DNA of 64,000 nucleotides from Fulvia fulva. Taxonomy: Eukaryota > Ascomycota > Dothideomycetes > Mycosphaerellales > Mycosphaerellaceae. Shown piece by piece: positions 32,085 through 43,252 of the stretch. The stretch covers positions 4,092,001 to 4,156,000 of the forward strand of contig NC_063013.1 of assembly GCF_020509005.1 (NCBI RefSeq). The letters run 5' to 3'. The translations under genes and the position numbers were made by a program. Position 1 is the first letter of the stretch; every line of letters starts with the position of its first letter. The notes under the pieces were generated by a model, which was given only the letters and a program-made list of their open reading frames with translations, had not been told where the DNA came from and made no database searches.

Positions 32085-34748
32085 AGATAGATATTTTATT
32101 AAGCTATTATAGTGCCCTTTAGCCTATATAGCTATACTATCTTGTTCTCGTATATATAGAGGGGAAACCGTATTAGTAAAAACCCCTCCTCCTTCCCGCC
32201 TATCTTTTTCCCCTCGTTGTCGTCTTAGATTTCCCTTATTAAGGGTACGCTAGTATTATAGGCCTACCCTAATAACTAACCTATCTATAAACCCCCTGGC
32301 TTCCGCCTCTTATCTATCTACTCCTCCGTCTTACTAGCGAGGCTAAACTACTAGAGGTATCCCTACTATAGTATCTACCGAGCGATTCGGCGAATATTGC
32401 CTTTGTCCCTAATAACTAACTTATAGTCTCTCCTTCCCGCTTAGTACCTCGAATTTCTCCTACTACTCGCCTACTACGGGCATCGTAGTAGTATATATTC
32501 TAGGTTTTACAAAAGGTAGCTATACTAGTAGGCTAGGCTATAGATGTCTAGTACGCGTCTCCTAAATAGGTAGGCCCTTAATCTAATATATTCGGACCTA
32601 ATTTGGATCGCTATGCTTACCACGGCCCTTATTAGGCCCCTATATAGCTAGTAATTATGTCTCTAGAAGACTCGGAGCGCTATCGGGCCTATTGTCTTAG
32701 GGGGCTTCCTTTTCTAGTCCTACTCCTATAGGTAGCTCGCTATTTATTCCGCTAGGCTTTAGGTCTTAGCCTTACTCCCGCCGGCCTAGCGAGTCCTACG
32801 CTCCTCCTCTTTTCGTGCTAGCTATTCGGTGCTTGTCTATACGGCCGTAAAGGTAGTAAGGTCATCCTCTTTTTAGCTTGTTCTATATCCGGCCCCTCTC
32901 CGGTAGCGGCTTTCTATCTTATTCTTTACCTCCTAGATCGTAGTTTATACTAGGTAATCCATCGTCTTTACCGCGTATTGAATTCTTATTCCCCGGATAG
33001 ATTAGCCGATTAGAGGTATTCCTACCTCTATTTCTACCGTACTTATTAACGTTGTCTTATATACCCCTAGTATTCTACGTAGGTTACCTACCTAAGTCCT
33101 ATTTAGGGGTTGCTCTATCCGTTTCGGGATCGGCTTGCCTACGCCTCCTATTCCCTAAATCTATGCCCCGTATAATATAGCTAGTCTAACGATCGCCTTA
33201 TATATTACCCTTGCCTTATCGAATATTACTCCCTATATAGACGCCGTGATCCTCTTTATCGAGGCTTCGTTAACCTACGCTCGACTCTAGGCTTTCTTAA
33301 TCTATACGTTCTAGCTAAGTGTTACGGTCTGAAAGGTGGGAGAAGCTCATTTGTCAGACAAGCGAAGAACGAGGGGAGATCACTAGGCAGCTAGTGTATT
33401 AGAGTCACTTGGGTCACTCGTGAACGAGGTGACTCAGGGTCACTCGTAAACGAGGTGACTTAGGGTCACTTAGGTCACTCGTGAGCGAGGTGACCGCGCC
33501 AAGACATAGTACTATATAGACGACGCTCCTTTGCAAGTAGATAGGAGCCTCGTGCTCAACTCATTTTAAAGTATACACTATATACTGTTTGGGACCACTA
33601 CCTTCTTAACGAGTCAGAGACATCACTACAAAGATCCAAGCCCGGTTAGGATAACGTACAGCGGTTCCTAACACTAAGCTTCGGGTCGAGCTAGATCCCT
33701 AGTACTCGTAGATCCGCTAATAGCTTAGTCTCGTGTCCTTAGATTCTTACCGCGGCCTTTATATTATAATACGTTCTCGCTTTACTAAAGTGTTTAAGCT
33801 AGTACTTTTTACGGGCGAACCGGGCACTATACTTCTTTACCTACTCCTCGTATCTCTTATACCTATCTTTAAGGAGGTAATAGTTCTCCTCCGTCGAGTC
33901 TAACTAGGCTAGAATGTTTATATCGTCTACGAATCCCGATACTAAGGTCTATAGAGAGGTAAGTAGGGGGATTAGATTAGACATAAATATTAGAAATAGG
34001 ATAGGGGAGAGACTAGATCCCTAAGGTATTCTAGCCTCTACCTTTACCGGGTCGGACGTATACCTCCCTAGGACTAGGTATATCGTTCGTTCCTAGAGAA
34101 AGGAGTAGACGAACTTCGTTACCTACTAGGGGATGCCTTTCTATTATAGTATATATATTAGCCTTTAGTATAAGACGTTATCGAAGGCCCCTACGATGTC
34201 GAGAGATAGTAAGGACGCCGCTCGGTTCCTACCGTAGTACTAGAGGGTCTGAATTTGCTCCGTAATTAGCTCTATTACTATTAGTATCGATCGCTAGCTT
34301 CTTCCCCCTATTAATATTACTAGGAGTACGTAGTTGTTCTCGGCTAGCTACGTAAGTCTCTAGGCTACTATCTTCTCTAGAGCCTTCTCTATCGTATTTA
34401 GAAGTGCGATTAGTCTATACGACTTGAGCTAAGTATAGTCCTCCTTCTATAGCTTACGTAGTACTACTGTTATAGACTCTCTATACGGCTTCGAGTAATA
34501 CCCTAGCCGTAGGTACGCGGTAAATAGGTTTATAAGGCTCGGCGCGATCTCTTCTCTATACTCTTTTAGTAGTGTATTTAGTATCCTATCTAGGCCTAGG
34601 GCTTTTCGTCCTTTTAGCTTACTTATAACTCCTATTACTATATTAGAGCTAACCGCCTAATCTATATCTAGGGGTTCCGGGTATATACTCGGGTCGATGT
34701 CCGTAAGGTCTACCTCTACTTACGTCGAAAAGAAATAGTCGGCTAATG
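32085..34748 (-). mobile_element. RIP-mutated Tad-like LINE fragment (reverse transcriptase and 3' end)
   Basis: On the minus strand the reverse transcriptase motifs appear in order: LSLDIVGAFDNV (about 34.2 kb), GIP-stop-GSSLSPILF (GIPQGS after CAG to TAG, about 34.03 kb) and GFVDDIN (about 33.92 kb). The 3' end near 32,085 carries a GGGCAC...TAAATAAAATATCTATCTAT-like tail that resembles the tail of the unmutated LINE at 42.9 kb, so the two belong to related families. It is interrupted by a solo LTR (33320-33673) and cut at 34749 by another LTR element. The 5' part (ORF1, endonuclease) is absent here. Confidence 0.82.
33320..33673. repeat. Solo LTR, 354 bp, with 5-bp target-site duplication CTAAG
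   Basis: Begins TGTTACGGTC and ends TTCCTAACA, flanked on both sides by CTAAG (33315-33319 and 33674-33678). It interrupts the mutated LINE. It still has many CpA/TpG dinucleotides, unlike the DNA around it, so it has largely escaped RIP. Between about 33,400 and 33,495 it holds three near-palindromic units of the form GTCACTCGT-NN-ACGAGGTGAC. No internal retrotransposon sequence is attached. Such solo copies arise by recombination between the two LTRs of a full element. Confidence 0.9.
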
Positions 34749-34953
34749 TGTTACGGCCGCTCCGTAAGTAAAGGATTCGAATCTGATCACGTGACCCCGG
34801 GTCACGTGACCCGAATGACTAAGCTCGGCCCGATGCTAATACCTAATACCTCGGCCTTTAAGTATAGGCCTCGTTCTTAGACTCTCTCCTCTCTTTAGCT
34901 ATCGACTTCGTTAATACTATACCCTTATACTCTCGTACTATAGTCTCGTAACA
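34749..34953 (+). repeat. 5' LTR of the gypsy element, with paired CACGTG sites
   Basis: TG..CA ends, 205 bp. Holds two CACGTG hexamers about 17 bp apart (about 34,785-34,808) around a CCCGGG, a near-palindromic arrangement that has kept its CpA/TpG steps. No second copy of this LTR was found in the window. Confidence 0.65.
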
Positions 34954-36674
34954 CTTCGATAGCTTATATTAAGGACGCTACTATATTTAGCGCCGCTTAA
35001 GACTCTAGAAATCGCGACATTACGACTCCTCGAAATCCCCGACTCGTACTAGCGTAAAAGTAGCGTAGTACTCTCTCTTTCTCCCTAGATCAAGACGCTA
35101 AGAAGGCGCATTACTATATTATAGCTAGGCTATAGGGTACCGGTAGCCCTAGCGGCGGCGGCGGCGCGAATACTTAATATATCGAGCGCCGCGCGCGACT
35201 AACTCGAAACTTAGAGCTTTTTACGCGATCCGATTAGTATACCTAGTCCGACGACACCGTCCTACTAGATCCCTTTACTAAGTACGCTAATAAGGAATGC
35301 GCGGTTCTTAATAGGCTCCTAGAAGAGGAGGAAGGAGAGGATACCTAACCCGAAATTATAGACACTTTTAACCTCGTAGTATTACTCTACGAGGGCGATA
35401 TTATAGACCACCTCGATAAGAATAGGTCAACTAACAATACTTATAAGGACTTTGCTATTGACTATATAGACGACCGCGGTCGTACCGGGATATACCGTAC
35501 CCTACTTAACTAACTACGGTTACTTAACGCGACTTAGTTTTACGACTATATATAGAACTAACTAGAGGTAATTACCTACGCTCTTCGTAAACTCGAGGTT
35601 AATTACCGCTAAGCTATCCTAGATAGCGCGGCGCTATATTAAGCTAACGAGCTAAATAAGAAGAAGTTCGAGGAAGTATATACCAAACTATAATATACGG
35701 AAAAGTATAAGTAGGAATGTAAGTAGGACCTAGAACAAGCTAACAAGGACCTTATAAAGGCTAACTAGGACGTTACTAAGTATAGGAAGTAGGCTAATAA
35801 CTAGTATAGCTCTACTAAGGGAGCCGAAAAGGAGGTCAATATATTTAAAGTTAAAGTCGCTAAACTAGAAACACTCGTACCGGACGACTCCGCCCCTATA
35901 GCTACCGACGTAGTAGGGCTATAGTAACCTATCGCTACGCTTAAACAGGATCTCGAGGAAGCTTAGCGTGGCCGTACTACCGAGAAACCTAAGGAGCGTA
36001 GCGCCCGCTCCCTCTCTAAGTTACGACGTCGACGCGGGCGATAGACTAGCTAAAAAGCCCGCTAAATAACCCGCTACGAAGCCTACCCGGAAGTAACGTA
36101 AGGAGCGATTCGCTAATAACTCCTCCGACCCCGATTCCTCCGACTCGTCCTTAGACTCTAATTCCGATTTTAAAGAGCGTCCGCGCCGTAAGAGTAAGGG
36201 TAAGGACAAGAGATCGAGAAAGAGATAAGAGACCGTTATCGTTAACGACGACGACTTCGAGATTATAGATAGTAGCGTAGATATCGTACGCTATGACCTA
36301 ACTATAGTAGAAGACTTTAAGACGAGTTCCCGTATCGAAGTACCTAAGCCTAAATTCTTAGGAGAGAATATAGGTAGTAAAGACTCGCCGATACTTAATA
36401 AGTAGACTACTTAACTCGGTAATAAGCTTGCCGCTTCTATCTTTAAGGACGTACTATCCGCCCTACGTTTCGTATAAGAAACTACTATAGAGTTAGTATA
36501 CTCTATACTCTATAACTATATTCCCTAGAAGATCGTCTTCTCTAAGGTTCCCTCCGCGAGCCGGCTATTTAAGAGCGTAAAGAAATGCCTACGTTTCCTA
36601 GATAAGAACTTCGGCGACTATAATCCCGGGGGCACCGCGCGTAATAATATAGACGCGCTTAAGATAGTAGATAT
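34749..36674 (+). mobile_element. RIP-mutated Ty3/gypsy element: 5' LTR and gag part
   Basis: A 205-bp LTR (34749-34953, TGTTACGG...CGTAACA) is followed by a gag-like region. It has a GCGGCGGCGGCGGCG run at about 35,150, charged coiled-coil-like stretches, and a KSKGKDKRSRK-type basic patch near 36.2 kb, with TAG/TAA stops throughout. It is interrupted at about 36,675 by an inverted copia fragment. A gypsy RNase H and integrase on the same strand resume at 51,102 and may be its continuation. Protease and reverse transcriptase are missing between the two parts. Confidence 0.7.
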
Positions 36675-37118
36675 TAAATAGGTACGAGTTACGTAGTAGT
36701 AGAAGACGGCGGATTATACGAAAGACGAAGAAGGACCTAATAGGATAGCGTATATCTATATATAGTATCGCCGGTGTTAGTATAGATAGATACTAGGTGT
36801 CCGGATGTTTACTAGCCTATAGGCTAGTAAACCCTAGTTACGTGATCTAGTTATATAACACACCTACACCTATATACTTATCCTACGGCCTATATGTTCT
36901 TAATACTCCTACTTAGGCTATATAGTCTCCTACAATCCCTTTACGTAAGCTAGAGCTGCCTTAATCCAGTTTTAGAACTACTAGCTATTAAGGGGCTTTA
37001 TTAACCTATTAGTAGCTATGTCCTTTATATAGTAGTAGTCTACTATAATTTTCTTCTACTACTAGAGATGTCTAACATAGTTATATATAACATTAATATA
37101 CTTTGACCTTTTATGTAT
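36675..37118 (-). mobile_element. Inverted 3' fragment of the copia element (LTR plus end of RNase H)
   Basis: This 445-bp stretch is the reverse complement of 45.34-45.78 kb and of 50.66-51.10 kb: the complete copia LTR plus the end of the pol region. It includes the 26-bp palindrome of that LTR (36807-36832). It is cut at 37118/37119 by the LTR of another gypsy element. Confidence 0.82.
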
Positions 37119-37436
37119 TATAGACGACTAACTACCCTAGTAAGCAAGGGCGTACCTAGTAACCTTAGAATGGCTTACGCGTAGGTGTATATATTTGCCG
37201 GTCCGCGGGCCGTGAAATATATACTAAGATCCTAAAAGATAATAAATCTGAAAATCTCAAATTCCCGTGTTTTCACCTTATAGAGGTATTTGTTCGTAAA
37301 TCCTAGCTTCCTACTAAGGTCGCCTCCTAACTATATATATCTTAGTAGTACCCCTATACACCCCTACTACGTAATCAACCGTTAAAGGTTAACGAGATTC
37401 AACGCGCAAATTTCAGGGGCCCTTAGCTCGTTAACA
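37119..37436 (-). repeat. Left LTR (3' by sense) of the interrupted gypsy element
   Basis: 318 bp. Starts TATAGACGAC (TG mutated to TA) and ends GTTAACA on the plus strand. It matches 43253-43577. Confidence 0.82.
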
Positions 37437-39622
37437 TATCCTCCCCTATTACGAAACTGTCACTAGTTTCACCTCCGCTACGCTAATATAGACTAAGAAA
37501 CTATACCTATAAGTTATACGTAAAGAAGGCGGGTCCGGCGTCTAGTCAAGTAGTTAGTCTAGAGTTATTAAGGAGATCGTAAGTTTATTCTATAAGGGCT
37601 AAAAAGGCTAAGTCAAAGTCTAGTCTTTATAGTAAGCCTGCTCTCAAATTAAGGATATAGCCTAGAAATCGGTCAAGTACGCTAGAAACTAGGTACTAGA
37701 AGCCTAAGAAAAAGAAATAATGGAGTCCTATCCCTCCTTTAGCCTAAATCCTAGTGAATTTGGCTATCTCCTCCGTAGTAAGGTTATAAGGCCGGACCTA
37801 TAGTCTCGTCGGCTTAGATTCTAGTTCTGGAAGTGTAGCGGCCCTATTAATGCCTATTAGAAGTGTATTGTCATCCTCTTCGTCGTTAGATCCGGACGTA
37901 GTAGGTCTGTTCTTGTTCGGAAGATCGCCCTTTTCGATATTCTCGACATCAACCCTATCCTCTAGCGCTATAATGTCTTTAGCGTTAGGAAGATTAAGCT
38001 CCGGGTCCGGTCTTAACTATAGGATTAGCTTTAGGTTCTCTCGGGCTTATACACCCTTTAACCTCGTACTATTAAGCTCTTCGAGGACGTATCTACTAAA
38101 CCCCGAGTAGACCTTAGCTATACGATACGGCCTAAGCTAGCGGTACCTAATCTTTCTAGATAGGTTATCCTTATACGGCTTGTCGAACTTAACTACAAGA
38201 TCTCCGACCTAGAACCCCTAGAAGTTAACACTACGTTTAGTATCGAAGTATTCCTTACTTAGAGCACGAAGCCTTACTCTTCGTAACTATAACTCCTAAA
38301 GACTTATGTCCCGTACCTATAACTAACGCGCCCGAATAGCTAATAGCTCCTCCGTTAATCTAATAGATCTCTATTTATAGTTCGCCTATATTAGGTATTC
38401 TACCTCGATCGGGAGAACAGTACGATAGCTATATAGAACCTCCGCCGGCGTTATACCCGTAATTCTAGATACTATAGTTCTGTTAGCCTAAAGCACCGTA
38501 GTAATCTATCGTTCCTAGGACTTATAGGTGTTCTTAGTAAGCTTAGCTAATATAGCTAGAACAGGTCGATATCCTACTTCTATAGTTATATTTAACTACG
38601 GATAGTAGGGTAAGATCCGGATGTACTTAATGCCTATAGTAATAAGCATCCTCTCTACCTCCCCTTCGTTAATACTAGCGTTATTAAGCACAATCTTATA
38701 GTAGTATCTATGTCGGCTAAACACTATCTCGTATAGGAACTTAGTAATCGCCCGCGAATTTAGAGGCTTCCGTACGACCTTCGCCTTAATCTACCTACTT
38801 AGAGCTTCTCGGGCGATAAGTAAGTACCCGTTTCTATATACGTAGACGGGATCGTAGTACTACCTCTCTCCTATAACCTACTAAGTCGATAAGTACATTT
38901 CTCCTACTCTCTAGTTGCCTTCGCGAAAGTTATAAGGAGTATAAGTCCTTACCTAATTCGATACGTCGGAGAAGTAGCCCTCCTAGTAATACCGGCTAGT
39001 AATAAGATTATATACTAGCTCTATACTCCGGTGACTATACTTTTCGTAACAGTGTATTACGATCTCTTTCTAAGTATTATTATCGTCTACTACTAGCTAT
39101 ATCGGTATACCCCTTCGCCGCTAATAAAATAAGAGCTTGTCTCTTAAGTAGTACTAAGGACTCTTCTTAACGAGGTTTCGATACTTAGCCCGGGTAACCC
39201 CTTCCGGTCGTGTTCAATATACTAGAATGTGAGCTATAAGCTCGGAATTGTCACTATACTAGGGTTCGAGGAGTCGTTTACGCTCTAGAATAACGGGGAA
39301 AGTGTTAACTAGCTCGGCGTAACGGAAGAATTTGTCGTCAATTATCTTATTAATGTTATCGTTAGGTTCCGTAAGCTCCTTAGCTATAGGTAGTTTACGA
39401 GACAGTACATCCGGTCCGGAGTACTTCTTCCTATCGACATGCCTTACTTTAAAGGTGAATAGCCGGATCTAAGTAACCTACCTTACTATTATAGAGTTTA
39501 GAATGTCGGATACTAGCCGATTTAACTACTATACTAGCGTTTTAGTATTAACTTCGAGGATAAAGTCTACTCCTACGAGGTAGAGCTACACCTTCTTAAG
39601 GCCCTTTAGTACTCCGAGGTAG

Positions 39623-42298
39623 ATGGCAACAGACAGCTGGGAACAAATCCAACAGGAAGGGGGAGACATCACCTCAGTCAGACTCAACACCAGCCAAGGC
39701 AGCATCCACATCCACAGTGTATACAACCCACCCCCCAGCTCCAGAAGCAGCACCCAGCTGGGCACACTACAACAGCTGCCAGACATCCTGCAGAGTGACT
39801 CCCAACACATCGTGCTGGGAGACTTCAACTTGCACCATCCTACATGGGGATCAGACTTTGCACCTGCCCATCACTTCCTAGCTAACAGACTCCTCTCCAC
39901 TACCCAAAGCAACAACATGCACCTAGTTACCCCAAAGGGCCTAACTACCTGGTCACAGAGAGCAAGCTCAAGCACCATTGACCTGTGCTTTGCATCACAT
40001 GACCTGCAGCAGAAGGTCACCAGATGCTGGGTTAACCAGGACTTGGAGTCCTCATCAGATCACCTCCCAATTCAGGTGGAGTTTGAAACACAGACACAGC
40101 AGGAAGGAGACCTAGAACCTCAGCTGGCCTGGAAGGCAGCCAACTGGGAACAGATCAGACAAGACCTGGAACAGAAGCTAGCTGGACTAGAGACCAGGAG
40201 ACTGGAAACAGCCTTAGACATAGACCAAGCAGTGGCAGAACTGGTTAGAACAATGCAGGAAACTGCGGCAGCCCACACCAGAGAAAAGAAACAGTCACTG
40301 TATCAGAAGCCATTCTGGACAAAGGAATGCTCAGAGAAGGTCAAGGCAGCCAGGCAGGCCAGGAGAGCCCTTACCCAGAGCCACTCCCAGGAAGCATGGG
40401 ACAGAAACAACCAGGCAACCAGAGACAAGAAGGCCCAGATCAAGAGGGACAAGATGCTGGAGTGGAGGTCAACAGTTGGATCCATTACCCAGAATCCTGA
40501 GAAGATGTGGAAACTAGCAAAGTGGGCAAGACAACCCACACAGGACAGAAACATGCTGCCCCAGTTTCCAAACATTGAAGACCAGGAGGGAGTAATCCAA
40601 CACACTCTCCCAGGAAAGGCACAGGCATTGGGGAAACATTTCTTTGGCACACAGGTAGAAGCTGACCTGCAGGATCTGGAAGGCAGTGTGTATCCAACAC
40701 CACTAGAGCAATCCTGCACAGTGGGAGAGGGAGAGATCAAGAGCATCATTAAGACACTCTCAGGAAACAAGGCCCCAGGACCAGATGGGATTCCAAACTT
40801 GTTCATTAAGACATGCAAGGACCAGATCTCCCCTGCACTGTCAAACATCTTTTCACAGTGCATGGCCCAAGGACACTGCCCTAAACACTTCAAGGAGTCA
40901 CTAACTGTGGTCTTGAGAAAACCACAGAAAGAGGACTACACAAAGCTAAAGGCATACAGACCTATTGCCTTGCTCAACACACTAGGCAAACTCCTGGAAA
41001 AGATCATAGCAGAAAGGCTGACAAACCTAGCTGAAGAACATGGAATCCTTCCTGAAGAACAGATGGGAGGCAGGAAACAAAGATCAACACTAACAGCTGT
41101 AGAACTTATCACAGAGCAGATCAAGACCCTATGGCACTTTGGGAACAACAAAGCAGCCACACTACTCTCACTAGACATATCAGGAGCCTTTGGCAATGTC
41201 TCACACCAGAGGCTGATCCACATCCTGAAACAGAAGGCTATCCCCAACTGGACAGTCCAGTTCATCCAGTCCTTCCTCAGAGGCAGAACCACAAGACTAG
41301 GACTGGGCAGATACAAATCTGACAGCATGCCTACAGAGACAGGAATCCCACAGGGATCAACAATGTCTCCAATCCTGTTTCTCCTCTTTATGGCAGACCT
41401 GCCAGCAAAGCTAAACTCCAGAAACACATCAGCCTCAGGGTTTGTAGATGACACAAACATCCTAGCCTGGTCAGACAGCACAGAAGAGAACTGCAGAATC
41501 TTGCAGAAGAAACACAAGGAATGTGAGGAATGGGCCAGGAAACATGGAGCCAGATTTGCCCTAGAGAAGTATCAACTCATCCACTTCAGTAGAGCCAGAA
41601 ACAGACACAATATGCAAGCCCCAATCACTATTCAGGGACACACAACAGAACCCTCAAGTGAATTAAGGGTGCTAGGAATATGGATGGATCCCAAGCTCAG
41701 CGGGGGACCACAGGTCAAGAAAGCACAGGCAAGAGCAGACAACAACAGGCAATCAATTGACAGGCTTACAGCCTCCACATGGGGAGCCACATTTGCGAAA
41801 GCAAAGGTTATGTACAAGGCCATTGTGAAGCCAGCCATGCTATATGGAGCCCAGATCTGGTCAGCCCAAGACAAGATCTCAAAGAGAATTGCAGATCCCA
41901 TCAGCAGAGCCCAAGCCTCCTGTCTGAAAAAGGTGCTTGGAGCATACAAGTCAACTCCAACAAGGGTGGTCGAAATGGAGTCTGGCTCCCCACCAGCCAA
42001 GCTCTACCTTCAAGGGTTGAGATACCAGTATGCAGGAAAGACGTCTGCATACCCAGCCCAGCTAGTAATCCAGAAGGCAGTCAACAAAATCAGGAGCCAG
42101 TGCACAAGAAGGCACAGACAAGCAAGACCCAATCCAGCCCCACAGAAGCAGCAGGACCTGCAGAAGTTCAAAGAACTAACAGAACAGCTGCACCTAGCCC
42201 AGCAGGAACAGGACAGAAGGGCTCAAGGGAGAGGATCAGCAGCCAGCCAAGGGAAGAAGCAACAGTCTCTAGCTGAAAGGATGGCAGGACTCCTCTAG
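39623..42298 (+). CDS. LINE endonuclease (partial) / reverse transcriptase ORF, 891 aa
   Basis: The reading frame begins inside the apurinic-endonuclease domain: NPPPSS and GDFNLHHPTWG (Gly66-Asp67) are present, but the N-terminal catalytic Asn and Glu motifs are missing, so the ATG is fortuitous. The reverse transcriptase is complete by eye: a fingers segment with NKAPGPDGIPN, AYRPIALLN, LLSLDISGAFGNV, GIPQGSTMSPILF and the catalytic FVDD (residues 607-610). A Tad-type thumb region (RAQASCLKKVLGAYKSTP, then SGSPPAKLYL) follows. The frame ends at TAG 42296-42298, but the same frame stays open for 158 more codons to TAG 42773-42775. That extension includes a CxC...H...C zinc knuckle (42494-42546), the usual C-terminus of this family. 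Arg codons are almost only AGA/AGG. Confidence 0.9.
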   Translation: MATDSWEQIQQEGGDITSVRLNTSQGSIHIHSVYNPPPSSRSSTQLGTLQQLPDILQSDSQHIVLGDFNLHHPTWGSDFAPAHHFLANRLLSTTQSNNMHLVTPKGLTTWSQRASSSTIDLCFASHDLQQKVTRCWVNQDLESSSDHLPIQVEFETQTQQEGDLEPQLAWKAANWEQIRQDLEQKLAGLETRRLETALDIDQAVAELVRTMQETAAAHTREKKQSLYQKPFWTKECSEKVKAARQARRALTQSHSQEAWDRNNQATRDKKAQIKRDKMLEWRSTVGSITQNPEKMWKLAKWARQPTQDRNMLPQFPNIEDQEGVIQHTLPGKAQALGKHFFGTQVEADLQDLEGSVYPTPLEQSCTVGEGEIKSIIKTLSGNKAPGPDGIPNLFIKTCKDQISPALSNIFSQCMAQGHCPKHFKESLTVVLRKPQKEDYTKLKAYRPIALLNTLGKLLEKIIAERLTNLAEEHGILPEEQMGGRKQRSTLTAVELITEQIKTLWHFGNNKAATLLSLDISGAFGNVSHQRLIHILKQKAIPNWTVQFIQSFLRGRTTRLGLGRYKSDSMPTETGIPQGSTMSPILFLLFMADLPAKLNSRNTSASGFVDDTNILAWSDSTEENCRILQKKHKECEEWARKHGARFALEKYQLIHFSRARNRHNMQAPITIQGHTTEPSSELRVLGIWMDPKLSGGPQVKKAQARADNNRQSIDRLTASTWGATFAKAKVMYKAIVKPAMLYGAQIWSAQDKISKRIADPISRAQASCLKKVLGAYKSTPTRVVEMESGSPPAKLYLQGLRYQYAGKTSAYPAQLVIQKAVNKIRSQCTRRHRQARPNPAPQKQQDLQKFKELTEQLHLAQQEQDRRAQGRGSAASQGKKQQSLAERMAGLL

Positions 42299-42775
42299 AA
42301 GACTGAATGGACAAGAACCCCACAGAGGCCAGGAACCCCAAAGGCACTCCAACAGTTTGGTAGCCACAACTACCTACTGTACTCAGACCTGACCAGGTCA
42401 GAAGCAAGCATAGCAATACAAATCCGCTCTGAACACATCGGAGTCAGGGCATACCTGCATCAGAGAAAAGTCCCAGGTATCGAAGACAAGAGTTGCCCAT
42501 GCGGCTACCTGTCCCAGAATGTCGAACATAGACTTCTGGTTTGCAAAGAATGGAGTACAGGGAGAGGTGAATGGAGGGCAAGGGCAAGGAACAGAAACTT
42601 CCAAGCCATGATCAGCAATAAGGGAGACCTCCAGAGAATTACAAGGTGGATCATCCACCAAGGACTTTTGGAGCAGTTCTCTCTTACTAGGGAAACAGAG
42701 AGATGGATTGAGGAGAGAAAGAAGGAGGAGGAGAGCAGGAAGAGGGGGACAACTCTAGGGTTGCAGACAAGGTAG
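42299..42775 (+). pseudogene. In-frame C-terminal zinc-knuckle extension of the LINE ORF, behind a stop codon
   Basis: Continues the frame of the preceding ORF for 158 codons (KTEWTRTPQRP... to LQTR). CPCG, EHRLLVC and WIIHQGLLEQF match the C-terminal zinc-binding region of Tad/I-type LINE proteins. The single TAG that separates it from the main ORF follows CTC CTC and is one C-to-T step from CAG (Gln). It is not expressed without readthrough. Confidence 0.8.
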
Positions 42776-42976
42776 TCAGAGGCTAACCACCATGACACTA
42801 GTGCACCCTAATGGAAGGAAAACTGAGAACTCATGGCAAGGAAGCTATTAGAGAAGGAGAGGAGGTTTTTACCTAGGAATAGGTTTCCTACCTTATGCAG
42901 TAACATATATAGACATAAACCCGCATGGGCCGGAGGGCACCACAACGGGTAAATGAATCATCTATCTATCTATATA

Positions 42977-43252
42977 CCTTCGTTAGAACCTCTAGTAACT
43001 CTTAGCTAGCTCTAATACTAGTAAACGACTCGAACCTCGATAAAGACTTAACTAAAACTTATAACCTTGTTCGTAACCGTAACCTTACTCGTGACGTTAT
43101 ACTTACTTTGCTTAATACTAAGAACCTTGACCTTAGGTGCCTTAATACCTTAAGATTTCGACTTCGAGTCGACCTTAACCTTGATTTTACTAAAATGTAC
43201 TAATAATACTACCGGGTATATACTTAAACCCCCCCCTTATTAACTACTAAAA
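42977..43252. other. Remnant of the gypsy internal region between LINE and right LTR
   Basis: About 275 bp of RIP-mutated DNA with a run of C (43229-43236) close to the LTR. No coding motif recognised. Confidence 0.4.

Larger units (their letters stand above)
39621..42976 (+). mobile_element. Young, unmutated, 5'-truncated Tad-like LINE retrotransposon, CpG-depleted
   Basis: Composition changes abruptly at about 39,621 and again after the TCTATCTATCTAT tail at about 42,976. Inside, CpA and TpG are abundant and RIP-type stops are lacking, against a flanking gypsy element saturated with them. The element lacks ORF1 and the start of the endonuclease, a normal result of incomplete target-primed reverse transcription. 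The 3' UTR ends GGGCACCACAACGGGTAAAT followed by the short tetranucleotide tail, typical of fungal Tad-clade LINEs. It inserted into the RNase H region of the gypsy element at 37119-43577 and is the youngest layer of the nest here. Confidence 0.93.

Noticed and set aside
33400..33495. CRISPR-like array of three palindromic repeats
   Set aside because: The spacers are tiny and the units sit inside a fungal LTR with a target-site duplication.
34770..34790. tRNA B-box-like GGATTCGAATCT
   Set aside because: It lies in an LTR, with no A box or cloverleaf around it.
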